Shown one piece after another: positions 1-10,649 of a stretch of DNA of 64,000 nucleotides. Numbering within the stretch: the stretch's first letter is position 1; every line of letters begins with the position of its first letter. This DNA comes from Chloroflexota bacterium (lineage in GTDB: Bacteria; Chloroflexota; Anaerolineae; Caldilineales; Caldilineaceae): NCBI GenBank assembly GCA_018969295.1, contig JAGWYN010000018.1, forward strand, positions 1 to 64,000. Reading direction: 5' to 3'. Under the pieces are notes generated by a model. It was not told the DNA's origin and made no database searches. It saw only the letters and a program-made list of their open reading frames with translations. The position numbers and the translations under genes are program-made.

Positions 1-2
1 CA

Positions 3-1886
3 GCGCCTACCTCAGCGCCCCCGCCGGTGCCCGCAGCCAGATTGCAGGCGCTGGCCACACTCGACCAGCTCTTGCAAGCCGAGCTGCCACACCGAGACCC
101 AGTGCAGCTGGTCGCAGAGTTACATCCTCCACCCGCCGACGCCCAAGCGTCCGCTCCCCCCACACAAAAATCAGCCACCTACCACACTGGCGACACCGTT
201 CAATTTTGGGTACACAACTCAGATGCCCGACAGAACATCCAGATCGAAGCCAGGCTGGTCTATCAGACCGAAGTCGCCAATGTCTGGGTCGAAGAGGGCC
301 AATCCTATGACAGCCGCCCCCTGCGCCGCTCGATCGACCGCTTTACCGACAACATCTACCCGGCTCTGGTTGCAGCGTTCGGATCTGAAGCCAGCCCAGG
401 TGTCGACAACGACCCGCGGCTGCATGTGCTGCACTCCACCCAGCTCGGTTCAGGAATTGCCGGTTATTTCTACAGCGCCGACAAATACCCAACGACAGTC
501 AACCCCTTTTCCAACCAGAAGGAGATCTTCTTCATCAACCTGAACTGGCTCAACCAACTGCGCGACTACACCCCCTATGAAACAGTGCTGGCACACGAAT
601 TCCAACACATGATTCATTGGAACCAGGACCGGGGCGAAGATCTCTGGCTCAACGAAGGACTGAGCGAGTATGCCCAGGAGCTGGCCGGCTACGCACCCGA
701 GGTCAATTTTGCAACCCTCTTTCTGGCCGACCCAGACCTGCCCCTGACAGCCTGGAGCGCCACTCCAGGAGCCAGCGCTCCCCATTACGGCGCCTCCTAT
801 CTGTGGGTCGCTTATCTGGCACAGCGTTTCGGCGACAATTTTTTGCGCACCCTGGTGGCAGAACAGGCCAACGGTGCCGCCGGGATTGGCCGGGCACTGG
901 CCCAGCACACCGTGGAGACCCCATTTGATACGCTCTTCGCTGACTGGGTAGTGGCCAACTGGGTAGATGACCCGGCTGCGCTGGATGTCTATGGACGCTA
1001 CGGCTATGAAGCAATCGAACTGCCAGAACACCAGGCAGCGCAGCAGATCCACCTGCCGCTCTCAATGACGGCGGGAGAGGTTGCCAATTATGGCACTGAC
1101 TATCTTGTGTTTCGCACCCCAGGGGAGTGGACCCTGCACTTCGCCGGTACGACCACCGCGCATCTGGCTGCGTTGCCCGCTGGCCACAGCCACCTCTGGT
1201 GGAGCAACCGGGGCGACGATGCCAACTCTCGCCTGACACGCCTGTTCGACCTCAGTGCGCTGCAACCGGGCCAGCCCGTTACCCTGACCGTCGACAGCTG
1301 GTGGCAGATCGAGGAAGACTACGACTACGCATACGTGCAGGCCAGCAGCGACAGGATACACTGGCAGATTTTGGCTGGCCAGCGCACCCGCACCGACAAC
1401 CCGACCGGCAACGCGCTCGGAGCAGGCTACACAGGCAGCAGCGCCCAAGACGAAGCGGACCGCTGGGTACGCGAGATCTACGACCTGGGGGCCTTTGCGG
1501 GTGGCCCACTCTGGCTGCGCTTCAGCTATGTGACCGACGATGCAGTCAACACCGAGGGCTGGTTCCTCGATGCAGTCGAACTCCCCGCCATCGGCTTCGT
1601 CGACAACTTCGACGGCGATGTGACCGGCTGGCTGAGCGAAGGCTGGGTGCTGACCAAGAATCTTCTTCCTCAACGTTGGCTGGTCCAGCTGTTGGAATTT
1701 GAAAACGAACGGCTGGTCAGGGTCACCCCAGTGACGGTGGATGCAGCCGGAAACGGCACGGTCGATCTGGCTGGAATGGATGGGACACACCATGCCGTGG
1801 TGGCTGTCAGCGGTCTGACGCCCGTGACCACCGAACGGGCCACCTACCGCTACTGGGTGGAAGAGCGTTCCAGCAGAGCCCCTTGA
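3..1886 (+). CDS. Secreted zinc metallopeptidase (HEXXH, hyicolysin/M30-like), 5' end outside window
   Basis: The frame is open from the first bases of the window, so the start and any signal peptide lie upstream. About 190 residues into the visible part is HEFQHMIHW, followed about 15 residues later by WLNEGLSEY. This gives the zinc-binding HExxH and the downstream Glu ligand in a spacing seen in M30 (hyicolysin) and related secreted peptidases. The C-terminal third is beta-rich and reads like a MAM/lectin-type domain (repeated aromatic, Asp and Gly residues; FDGDVTGW), a common accessory of secreted proteases. It should hydrolyse proteins outside the cell. Its stop overlaps the TTG start of recD2 by 4 bases, an odd partner. 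Family assignment is by motif only; an immune-inhibitor-A-like label is the alternative. Confidence 0.72.
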   Translation, partial: APTSAPPPVPAARLQALATLDQLLQAELPHRDPVQLVAELHPPPADAQASAPPTQKSATYHTGDTVQFWVHNSDARQNIQIEARLVYQTEVANVWVEEGQSYDSRPLRRSIDRFTDNIYPALVAAFGSEASPGVDNDPRLHVLHSTQLGSGIAGYFYSADKYPTTVNPFSNQKEIFFINLNWLNQLRDYTPYETVLAHEFQHMIHWNQDRGEDLWLNEGLSEYAQELAGYAPEVNFATLFLADPDLPLTAWSATPGASAPHYGASYLWVAYLAQRFGDNFLRTLVAEQANGAAGIGRALAQHTVETPFDTLFADWVVANWVDDPAALDVYGRYGYEAIELPEHQAAQQIHLPLSMTAGEVANYGTDYLVFRTPGEWTLHFAGTTTAHLAALPAGHSHLWWSNRGDDANSRLTRLFDLSALQPGQPVTLTVDSWWQIEEDYDYAYVQASSDRIHWQILAGQRTRTDNPTGNALGAGYTGSSAQDEADRWVREIYDLGAFAGGPLWLRFSYVTDDAVNTEGWFLDAVELPAIGFVDNFDGDVTGWLSEGWVLTKNLLPQRWLVQLLEFENERLVRVTPVTVDAAGNGTVDLAGMDGTHHAVVAVSGLTPVTTERATYRYWVEERSSRAP

Positions 1887-4243
1887 GCAACCAGACAATG
1901 GGCTCCGATACACTGCGCGGCGTCGTCGAACGCCTTACCTATCACAACGAGGAGAACGGCTACACAGTGGCCAAAGTGCTGCCAGAACGCTCTGGCCCCA
2001 GCCTCTTTGGCGCAGGGCGCGAGGTGACGGTGGTCGGCAACATGCTGGGGTTGAACGTCGGGGAATCCGTCGAATTGACCGGACGCTGGACAGTGCACGG
2101 GGAGTACGGCCGTCAGTTCCAGGTGGAAACCTTTCGCCCGGTGCTGCCAGCCACGATCGCCGGCATGGAGAAATACCTGGGCAGTGGGTTGATCAAGGGA
2201 GTTGGGCCAGTGACGGCTCGCCGCATCGTCGAACAGTTTGGGCTGGAGACCCTCACCGTGATCGAAAAGACCCCCGAACGGCTGGGCGAAGTACCCGGCG
2301 TCGGTGCCCGCCGAGTCGAGCTGATCCAGACAGCCTGGGCCGAGCAGCGCGCCATCAAAGAGGTGATGCTCTTTCTGCAGGGCAACGGCATCAGCACCAG
2401 CCTGGCCACCCGCATCTACAAACAGTACGGCGACCACGCGATCACCGTCGTGCGCTCCGACCCGTATCGGCTGGCACGCGATGTCTTTGGCATCGGTTTT
2501 TTGACCGCCGACAAGATCGCACGCGCGCTGGGCATGGCCGACGACGCGCCAGAACGGGTCGCCGCTGGGGTCACCTATGCCCTCAATATGGCAAGCGAGG
2601 AGGGACATGTCTTTCTACCTACATCCGAACTGGTCAAACAAGCAGCTGAATTGCTCGACGTTGTACCCGACCGCGTCGGGATCGGGCTGGCCCGCATGTG
2701 GCAGGAAGATCAGATCAAAGTTGCACCGACAGCCGGGGGCGAGGCGCTGACGCCGCCGGCTGGCCAGACAGGCGTGCCAGCACTGGTCGCGCACCAGGGA
2801 CAGCTGCTGGCCACACAAAGCCTCGACGAAGCCCGCTGGCTGTTGAACACAGAGCAGATCCACTACTTGACCCCGCTCTATTACAGCGAGGTCGGTGTGG
2901 CAAGAGGCATCCACCGCCTGCTGCGTGGAGAATCCCAAAGCCGGCTGGCTGTCTTTCAGCGCTACACCCAGACGGCCTGGAATCAGGCGATCGCCCGGGC
3001 CGAGCAGCACAACGGCTTCCCGCTGGCCCCCCAACAGCGTCAGATTGTCCAGGCTGCGCTCACCCATCGTGTCACCGTGCTGACCGGCGGGCCCGGCACC
3101 GGCAAGACCACCACGGTGCGTGCCCTGCTCGATCTGTGCGAACATGAACGCTGCCGCGTGCTGCTGGCCGCTCCTACCGGCCGCGCCGCCAAACGGCTGG
3201 CTGAAACCACTGGCGCAGAAGCCAAGACCCTTCACCGCCTGCTGGCCTTCAAACCCGGCGAAGGGCTCACCTTCGAACGCAACGACCAGAACCCGCTCGA
3301 CGGAGATCTGTTGATCGTCGACGAGGCTTCCATGCTCGACCTCGTGCTGACCAACCACCTGCTCAAGGCGATCCCCTCTGGCATGCACCTGCTGCTCGTC
3401 GGCGACATCGACCAGCTGCCCAGCGTCGGGCCCGGCAACGTGCTCAAAGACCTGATCGTCGCCCTGGAAAAGCCCGCCGACCCCCGTCTGGCCCGCACAG
3501 CCGTGATCCGCCTGCAGACCATCTTCCGTCAGGCTGCCGACTCATGGATCATCGCCAACGCCCACCGCATCAACGCCGGCGAACTGCCGGTCGTCGACAA
3601 CCAAAAGGGGAGCGACTTCTTCCTGTTCAAGACCGAAGAGGCCGAACGGGCGGCAGAGCTCTGTGTCGAGCTGGTGGCAGAACGGATCCCGCGCCGTTTC
3701 GGTCTCCCCACGACAGAGATCCAAGTGCTCTCGCCGATGCATCGGGGCGCAGCAGGGGTGGCTACACTCAACAGCGCACTGCAAAACGCACTCAACCCGG
3801 CGGGGGCAGGACGCGCCGAACGGATGCTCGGCAGCCATATCTACCGGGTCGGCGACCGGGTGATGCAGATCCGCAACAACTATGACAAAGATGTCTACAA
3901 CGGCGACATGGGACAGATCGCAGCGATCGATTCGATCCTGCATACCACCACGGTGCGGTTCGACGGGCGGGCAGTCCAGTATGCTTTTCTCGAAATGGAT
4001 GAACTGACCCACGCCTACGCGATCAGCGTCCACAAAAGCCAGGGCAGCGAATTTCCAGCGGTGGTCATTCCACTGCTCACCGCACACGCGCTGATGTTGC
4101 AGCGCAACTTGCTCTACACGGCCGTGACACGGGCACGGCAGCTGGTCGTGCTGGTCGGCCAGCCGCGTGCACTGGCGCTGGCGGTGAACAACCACGAGGT
4201 GGCCGCTCGCTACAGCGGTCTGACCGAGCGGCTGCTTGGCTGA
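1883..4243 (+). CDS. recD2: RecD2-type 5'-3' DNA helicase (SF1B, YrrC-like)
   Basis: RecD2 unwinds DNA 5' to 3' without RecBC and acts in repair and replication-fork maintenance. The protein is 786 residues, usual for the family. It has the N-terminal OB-like region, helix-hairpin-helix elements near residues 95-150 (for example VPGVGARRVELI), Walker A GGPGTGKTTT near residue 401, Walker B LLIVDEASMLD, and the C-terminal UvrD-like part with YAISVHKSQGSEF and LYTAVTRAR. The called start is TTG overlapping the upstream stop; an in-frame ATG five codons later (base 1898) is an equally good start. It lies directly before dnaX-ybaB-recR, a sensible repair/replication neighbourhood. Confidence 0.93.
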   Translation: MSNQTMGSDTLRGVVERLTYHNEENGYTVAKVLPERSGPSLFGAGREVTVVGNMLGLNVGESVELTGRWTVHGEYGRQFQVETFRPVLPATIAGMEKYLGSGLIKGVGPVTARRIVEQFGLETLTVIEKTPERLGEVPGVGARRVELIQTAWAEQRAIKEVMLFLQGNGISTSLATRIYKQYGDHAITVVRSDPYRLARDVFGIGFLTADKIARALGMADDAPERVAAGVTYALNMASEEGHVFLPTSELVKQAAELLDVVPDRVGIGLARMWQEDQIKVAPTAGGEALTPPAGQTGVPALVAHQGQLLATQSLDEARWLLNTEQIHYLTPLYYSEVGVARGIHRLLRGESQSRLAVFQRYTQTAWNQAIARAEQHNGFPLAPQQRQIVQAALTHRVTVLTGGPGTGKTTTVRALLDLCEHERCRVLLAAPTGRAAKRLAETTGAEAKTLHRLLAFKPGEGLTFERNDQNPLDGDLLIVDEASMLDLVLTNHLLKAIPSGMHLLLVGDIDQLPSVGPGNVLKDLIVALEKPADPRLARTAVIRLQTIFRQAADSWIIANAHRINAGELPVVDNQKGSDFFLFKTEEAERAAELCVELVAERIPRRFGLPTTEIQVLSPMHRGAAGVATLNSALQNALNPAGAGRAERMLGSHIYRVGDRVMQIRNNYDKDVYNGDMGQIAAIDSILHTTTVRFDGRAVQYAFLEMDELTHAYAISVHKSQGSEFPAVVIPLLTAHALMLQRNLLYTAVTRARQLVVLVGQPRALALAVNNHEVAARYSGLTERLLG

Positions 4244-4303
4244 AAGGACAACACCAGGAACAGCCCCTCCAGCCGAACTGTCCCCCTGCCGAGAATCGTT
4301 GCT

Positions 4304-4332
4304 TTGCTCTCCGCCCAGTTGAATGGTACACT
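4304..4332 (+). promoter_or_regulatory. Putative sigma-70 promoter of dnaX, leaderless geometry
   Basis: TTGCTC, 17-base spacer, TACACT. The -10 box ends only 6 bases before the dnaX ATG at 4339, so transcription would begin at or next to the start codon. No Shine-Dalgarno sequence is visible in the gap. The -35 box is imperfect. Confidence 0.5.
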
Positions 4333-4338
4333 GGATCC

Positions 4339-5979
<1,641 letters not shown>

Positions 5980-6061
5980 GCCGTCGACACCATCTATCTC
6001 AATTTCCGAGCAGCACAGTCTCTGCTCACCCACAGCACTCCTTCAGAAAGGACAGCACACC

Positions 6062-6451
6062 ATGAACAAAAAACGCAGCGGCGGCGGACGTCCCGGGTTC
6101 GGCAGCAGCGGATTTGGCGGCGGCGGGTTCGGCGGCGGCGGCGGCATGGGCAACATCATGTCGCAGATGCAAAAACTGCAGGCAGAGATGGAAAAAACCC
6201 AGGCCGAGCTCTCGACAGAAGAGCTCACCGTCAGCGCCGGCGGCGGTGCTGTGACGATCGTCGTCACCGGCGGCCGCGAGTTCAAAAGCGTAACCCTCAA
6301 ACCCGAAGTGGTGAATCCAGAAGATGTCGAAATGCTCCAGGACCTGCTGCTGGCAGCCTTCAACGATGCCCTCAGCCAGGCCAAACGGCTCGAAGAGGAA
6401 CGGATGAGCAGCCTCACCGGCGGTCTTGGCCTGCCGCCAGGCCTTTTTTAG
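6062..6451 (+). CDS. YbaB/EbfC-family nucleoid-associated protein
   Basis: Small DNA-binding protein of the YbaB/EbfC family, which binds DNA as a dimer and is linked with RecR. The 129-residue form starts at ATG 6062 behind AGAAAGGA. The first 30 residues are an unusual Gly-rich tail (runs of GGGGFGGGGG), then the family core MGNIMSQMQKLQAEMEKTQ, the EELTVSAGGGAVTIVVTG strand region and a C-terminal helix. An upstream in-frame extension would overlap the dnaX end and has no ribosome site, so it was not used. The position between dnaX and recR is the classical one. Confidence 0.92.
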   Translation: MNKKRSGGGRPGFGSSGFGGGGFGGGGGMGNIMSQMQKLQAEMEKTQAELSTEELTVSAGGGAVTIVVTGGREFKSVTLKPEVVNPEDVEMLQDLLLAAFNDALSQAKRLEEERMSSLTGGLGLPPGLF

Positions 6452-6497
6452 AAGAGATCCCAGCCGTGCCAGCCTCTCCGGAGACGAGAAACCCACC

Positions 6498-7103
6498 ATG
6501 CAACCACTTGCCGAGCCGGTCTCCAAGCTGATCGACGCCTTTACCCAGCTCCCTGGGATCGGCCCCAAAACAGCGACACGGCTGACCTACTATCTGCTGC
6601 GCAACGACGAAGCCGTAGCACTCCGACTGGCCCGCGCCCTGGAAGAGCTCAAACAACGGACACTCTTTTGCAGCGTCTGTTTCAACATCGCCGACCAGGA
6701 CCCCTGCCCCATCTGCGCAGCCACCCAGCGGGACACCGGGCTGATCTGCGTGGTCGAAGAACCACTAGATGTCCAGGCGATCGAACGCACGCGCGAGTTC
6801 ACCGGCCTTTACCATGTGCTGCACGGAGCCATCTCCCCTGTCGAAGGGATTGGCCCGGAAAATCTGAAAATTGGCGAGCTGCTGCAGCGGATCCGGCAGA
6901 GTGAACCGCCGGTGCGCGAGTTGCTGCTGGCAACCAACCCCAACCTGGAAGGGGAGGCAACTGCCATGTATATTGCCCGCCTGACCAAACCGTTGGGGCT
7001 GCGGGTCACCCGACTGGCACGCGGGCTGCCGATGGGGGGAGATCTCGAATATGCCGATGAAGTGACCCTGGGCCGGGCCCTGGCCGGGCGCAGCGAAATG
7101 TAA
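6498..7103 (+). CDS. recR: Recombination mediator RecR
   Basis: RecR works with RecF/RecO to load RecA on gapped DNA. The 201-residue protein from ATG 6498 has the helix-hairpin-helix LPGIGPKTATRL, the four-cysteine zinc finger CSVCFNIADQDPCPIC, and a Toprim domain beginning ICVVEEPLDVQAIE. Length and motif order match the family. A longer reading from 6426 would overlap ybaB and lacks family similarity in the extension. Third gene of the dnaX-ybaB-recR unit. Confidence 0.96.
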   Translation: MQPLAEPVSKLIDAFTQLPGIGPKTATRLTYYLLRNDEAVALRLARALEELKQRTLFCSVCFNIADQDPCPICAATQRDTGLICVVEEPLDVQAIERTREFTGLYHVLHGAISPVEGIGPENLKIGELLQRIRQSEPPVRELLLATNPNLEGEATAMYIARLTKPLGLRVTRLARGLPMGGDLEYADEVTLGRALAGRSEM

Positions 7104-7175
7104 GCGACGCGCTTCAGGCCCCCCCACAGCTGGGAGGGCCTCCATCCAATGTGCGGCAGATTGTGGAGAAAAAAT

Positions 7176-8855
7176 ATGGCAGAACCCAATCCATCCTCCC
7201 TGACAGAGCAAAAGGCGCGCTGGGAAGCAGAGACCCTGGCACCGCTGGTCACCCGCTTCGGCGAACGCAAAAAACCGTTCACGACCAGCGACGAAAAAAT
7301 GGTCGTCTCTACAGTGTATACACCTGCCGACGGCGACGACGCGTACCCCCAAAAGCTGGGGCTGCCCGGCGAATACCCCTTCACCCGTGGGGTCCAGCCC
7401 AACCTCTACCGAGGACGGCTCTGGACCATGCGCCAGTACGCCGGCTTTGGCAACGCCCAAGAGAGCAACGAGCGCTACAAATTCCTGATCGCACAGGGGC
7501 AGACCGGCCTCTCCGTCGCCTTCGATCTGCCCACCCAGATCGGCTACGACGCCGACCACCCCTTTGCCGAGGGAGAAGTGGGCAAAGTCGGCGTCTCGAT
7601 CTCCAGCCTGCGCGACATGCAAACCCTGCTCGCCGACATCCCCCTCGACAAAGTCAGCATCAGCATGACCATCAACGCGCCGGCTGCCGTGCTGCTGGCG
7701 ATGGTGATCGCCGTCGGCAAAACGCAGGGGGTCCCTGCCCACCAGCTGCGCGGCACCATTCAAAATGACATCCTCAAAGAATATATTGCGCGCGGCACCT
7801 ACATCTTCCCGCCAACCCCGTCGATGCGGCTGATCACCGACATCTTTCGCTACTGTGCCGGCAACGTGCCCAAGTGGAATACCATCTCGATCAGCGGCTA
7901 CCACATCCGTGAAGCAGGCAGCACTGCGGTCCAGGAGGTGGCCTTCACACTGGCCAACGGGATCGAATATGTGCGGCAGGCCCTGGCAGCCGGGCTGGAT
8001 GTCGACCAGTTTGCCCCCCAACTCAGTTTCTTCTTCAACGCCCACAACAATTTTTTGGAAGAAGTGGGCAAGTTCCGTGCAGCCCGCCGGCTCTGGGCGC
8101 GCATCATGCGCCAGCGCTTCGGCGCCAAAAACCCAGACTCCTGGAAGCTGCGCTTCCACACCCAGACCGGAGGCAGCACCCTCACCGCCCAACAACCAGA
8201 CAACAACATCGTGCGGGTCACCCTGCAGGCGCTGGCTGCCGTACTCGGCGGTACCCAAAGCCTGCACACCAACAGCCGGGACGAAGCACTGGCACTGCCC
8301 ACCGAAAAATCGGTCGAGATCGCTCTGCGCACCCAGCAGATCCTTGCCTACGAGAGCGGGGCCGCCGATACAGTAGACCCGCTGGCCGGTTCCTATTATG
8401 TCGAATGGCTGACCGACGAGATCGAACGCCGCGCCGAGGAGTATATCGCCAGGATTGACGAGCTGGGCGGCGCGCTGGCCGCAGTCGAAGAAGGCTACAT
8501 CCAACGCGAGATCCAGGATGCCGCCTACCGCACCCAGCGTGCGGTCGAAAAAGGCAGTGAGGTCGTGGTCGGTGTCAACCGTTTCCAGACCGGCGAACAG
8601 CCGCACGGAGAGCTGCTGCGGGTCGATGAAAGCGTACGGCAGGAGCAGTGTGCAGCACTGGCCGCACTGCGGGCAGAACGCGCCCCACAGGCAGTCCAGA
8701 GCGCTCTCGCCAGCCTGGCCCAGGCCGCCCAGGATCCACAGGCCCCCTTGATGGCGCTGATCGTGGCAGCGGTCGAAAGCCATGCCACCCTGGGAGAGAT
8801 CTGCGACACGCTGCGGGGAGTCTTCGGAGAATATACGCCGGAAAACTGGGTGTAA
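7176..8855 (+). CDS. Methylmalonyl-CoA mutase large (catalytic) subunit, without B12 domain
   Basis: Interconverts methylmalonyl-CoA and succinyl-CoA. The 559-residue protein is the TIM-barrel substrate domain only; the cobalamin-binding domain must come from a separate small subunit, which is not in the window. ATG 7176 is preferred over ATG 7149 because GGAG at 7165-7168 is well spaced to it. The residues that separate methylmalonyl-CoA from isobutyryl-CoA mutases are of the methylmalonyl type: Tyr88 in MRQYAGFG (Phe in isobutyryl-CoA mutase) and Arg206 in EYIARGTYIF (Gln in isobutyryl-CoA mutase). The catalytic His243 in SGYHIREAG is kept. It may serve propionate or branched-chain degradation, or carbon assimilation. 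Confidence 0.9.
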   Translation: MAEPNPSSLTEQKARWEAETLAPLVTRFGERKKPFTTSDEKMVVSTVYTPADGDDAYPQKLGLPGEYPFTRGVQPNLYRGRLWTMRQYAGFGNAQESNERYKFLIAQGQTGLSVAFDLPTQIGYDADHPFAEGEVGKVGVSISSLRDMQTLLADIPLDKVSISMTINAPAAVLLAMVIAVGKTQGVPAHQLRGTIQNDILKEYIARGTYIFPPTPSMRLITDIFRYCAGNVPKWNTISISGYHIREAGSTAVQEVAFTLANGIEYVRQALAAGLDVDQFAPQLSFFFNAHNNFLEEVGKFRAARRLWARIMRQRFGAKNPDSWKLRFHTQTGGSTLTAQQPDNNIVRVTLQALAAVLGGTQSLHTNSRDEALALPTEKSVEIALRTQQILAYESGAADTVDPLAGSYYVEWLTDEIERRAEEYIARIDELGGALAAVEEGYIQREIQDAAYRTQRAVEKGSEVVVGVNRFQTGEQPHGELLRVDESVRQEQCAALAALRAERAPQAVQSALASLAQAAQDPQAPLMALIVAAVESHATLGEICDTLRGVFGEYTPENWV

Positions 8856-8940
8856 CGAACTGCTCCTGCCAGCGACAGGGCGTCAAGCCGCCGTACGGCA
8901 ACAACAGGCAGTTCACAGCTGTTTGGTCACGCCAAGGGTG

Positions 8941-9765
8941 TCAAGCGGTGATTGGACGGCACTGCAGCAAATACAGCCGATTCTGCCAGTAGGCGGCCTC
9001 CACGTCTACTGGCCAGCCCATCTCTCCCTCCAGACGGCGGGCCAGCTGAGCGACCTCCTGGATCTGTGCCTCAGACAGGACTGCCTGCCCCCGCATCAAA
9101 CGCGGGGTCGGGACCTGTTTGATCCCGGCTGCGAACCGAACCACCATCGTCTCCTTGGCGCCGATGGTGCGCTGAACCAGCGTCTGGTCAGGCGAGACCA
9201 CATAGGTGTCAGGGGTCACACTGCCATCTACCAGCCCCTGTCCCAACCCCCAAACCGCATTGATCACCACCTCAGGCGACCGCGTGAGCGGATGACGGCT
9301 GAAGGCAACCATCGCCATGTCTGCCGGCACCAGCTGTTGAACCAGCACGGCCAGAGGGGTCTGTGCACCGCGGCGGTAGTGCTGGACTCGCTCGGCAAAA
9401 GCTGAGTGCCAACAGGAGAGGATCGCTGTAAAAAGCGCCTCCACCCCGCAAATGTTCAAAAAACTCTCGTATTGACCGGCAAAAGAAGCACGTTGGCCAT
9501 CTTCGTCGACCGCCGAAGAACGCACAGCGACCGGAAGAGGGGCCAGCTGCACAGCGTCGGAGAGCTGCTGATAGGCATCGGCGACAGCAGCCTGCCAGGG
9601 CGCTGGCAGCTGACCGGGCGAGCCCTGGGCCACCCACTCCTCAAAAACGTCTGTCGGAAGACAAAACCCAGATGGAATGGGGTAGCGCGGAAAGAGTCGG
9701 CTCAGCTGGGCCGATTTTCCACCCAAGGTGGCCAGATTATCGCTTTGACCTAACCAGACGACCAT
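8941..9765 (-). CDS. ATP-grasp half of a split PEP-synthase/rifampin-phosphotransferase-like dikinase
   Basis: The 274-residue protein is a stand-alone PPDK N-terminal (PEP/pyruvate-binding, ATP-grasp) domain. Visible motifs are LGGKSAQLSRL, AVRSSAVDEDGQRASFAGQY, VWGLGQGLVDGSVTPDTY and the domain end LYLLQCRPIT, after which the protein stops. The substrate-binding and phosphohistidine parts are absent here but are encoded by the gene ending at 13272 in the same operon; together they total 825 residues, close to rifampin phosphotransferases. ATG 9765 follows GAGGA. It is the last gene of the operon, 25 bases behind a permease gene. By family it would bind ATP and phosphorylate the partner's swivelling His. 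The acceptor is unknown. Confidence 0.85.
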   Translation of the reverse strand: MVVWLGQSDNLATLGGKSAQLSRLFPRYPIPSGFCLPTDVFEEWVAQGSPGQLPAPWQAAVADAYQQLSDAVQLAPLPVAVRSSAVDEDGQRASFAGQYESFLNICGVEALFTAILSCWHSAFAERVQHYRRGAQTPLAVLVQQLVPADMAMVAFSRHPLTRSPEVVINAVWGLGQGLVDGSVTPDTYVVSPDQTLVQRTIGAKETMVVRFAAGIKQVPTPRLMRGQAVLSEAQIQEVAQLARRLEGEMGWPVDVEAAYWQNRLYLLQCRPITA

Positions 9766-9790
9766 GTGTTCCTCGTTTCAGAAAGTGTGC

Positions 9791-10639
9791 TCAACGCCTC
9801 AACGTTGCCATCCAACGGTCAGCCAGCAGATTGACAGCGACGACCAGGGTCGAAATGGCCAGCGCAGGAAAGAGAACGATCCAGGGTGCAGCCACCAACC
9901 AATCGCGCCCTTCGCTGATCTGCGCCCCCCAATCAGGAGATGGGGGCTGCACCCCCAACCCCAAAAAGCCCAAGCTCGAACTGAGCAGAATGGCGTAGCC
10001 AAAATAGAGTGTGAGTTCGACCAGCAACCAGTTAAACAGATTGGGCAGAATCTCTCGACGCAGAATGCGGGAATCCGAAGAGCCAATCATGCGGGCCGCC
10101 TCCAAAAATTCACGCGTCTTCAGGTCGATGACCACCCCACGCACCACGCGGGCAATACCCGGTGCAAAAATCACACCGATACACAAAATCAGATAGACCA
10201 TCTCCGACCCTAGGGCGCTGACAATGAGCAGGGCCAGCAACATCGAAGGGAAACAGAACAACAGATCGGTGGCGCGCATCAACACTTCATCGGCCATCTC
10301 TCCCCAATAGGCCGCTATCATCCCACTGCCTCCCCCAAGGATCACCGCCAGCAAAGAGGAAGCAGTCGCCAACCCCACGATGCTGCGACACCCCACCATC
10401 ACCCGGCTCAAGATATCACGGCCAAATTGATCGGTGCCAAAGAGATGTTGCCAGGAAGGAGGCTGCAACGAATTGGTCAAATTTTGTGCCGAAAAATGGT
10501 AGGGAGCAATCCATTCCCCGAACAAGGCAACGCCGACAGCCAGAGTGACCACAGCCAGAGAGAACAGGGAGACCGGATCGACGACGCCCAAAAATGAACG
10601 CAACCGCGGCAGATGTGGGGTCAGAACAGGATGTTGCAC
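9791..10639 (-). CDS. Opp/Dpp-type ABC importer permease (DppC-like)
   Basis: Inner-membrane permease of about 282 residues, GTG start, 10 bases after the preceding permease gene. Several membrane segments are evident (first at FSLAVVTLAVGVALF), and the cytoplasmic EAA-type loop EFLEAARMIGSSDSRIL is followed by the family stretch SSSLGFLGLGVQPPSPDWG. It forms a channel with the DppB-like partner and receives ligand from the lipoprotein encoded upstream. No ABC ATPase gene lies in this operon. Confidence 0.9.
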   Translation of the reverse strand: MQHPVLTPHLPRLRSFLGVVDPVSLFSLAVVTLAVGVALFGEWIAPYHFSAQNLTNSLQPPSWQHLFGTDQFGRDILSRVMVGCRSIVGLATASSLLAVILGGGSGMIAAYWGEMADEVLMRATDLLFCFPSMLLALLIVSALGSEMVYLILCIGVIFAPGIARVVRGVVIDLKTREFLEAARMIGSSDSRILRREILPNLFNWLLVELTLYFGYAILLSSSLGFLGLGVQPPSPDWGAQISEGRDWLVAAPWIVLFPALAISTLVVAVNLLADRWMATLRR

Positions 10640-10649
10640 AACAAATTGC

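Noticed and set aside
4244..4338. SRP RNA gene before dnaX
   Set aside because: The gap is only 95 bases and lacks the conserved SRP helix-8 sequence; it is explained by a promoter.
6765..8783. Very long open frame antisense to the methylmalonyl-CoA mutase gene
   Set aside because: It has no recognisable domain and its residue composition is that of a codon shadow. The plus-strand frame has full family motifs.
8856..8940. Terminator between the mutase and ATP-grasp genes
   Set aside because: AACTGC..CCTG and CAGGCAGTT pair only imperfectly across a long loop, which is too weak to list.
9797..9810. CAACGTTGCCA half of a LacI operator in the DppC-like gene
   Set aside because: Only 11 of 14 bases match and it lies inside the coding end of a gene. 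A similar match at 53988-54001 is also within coding sequence.
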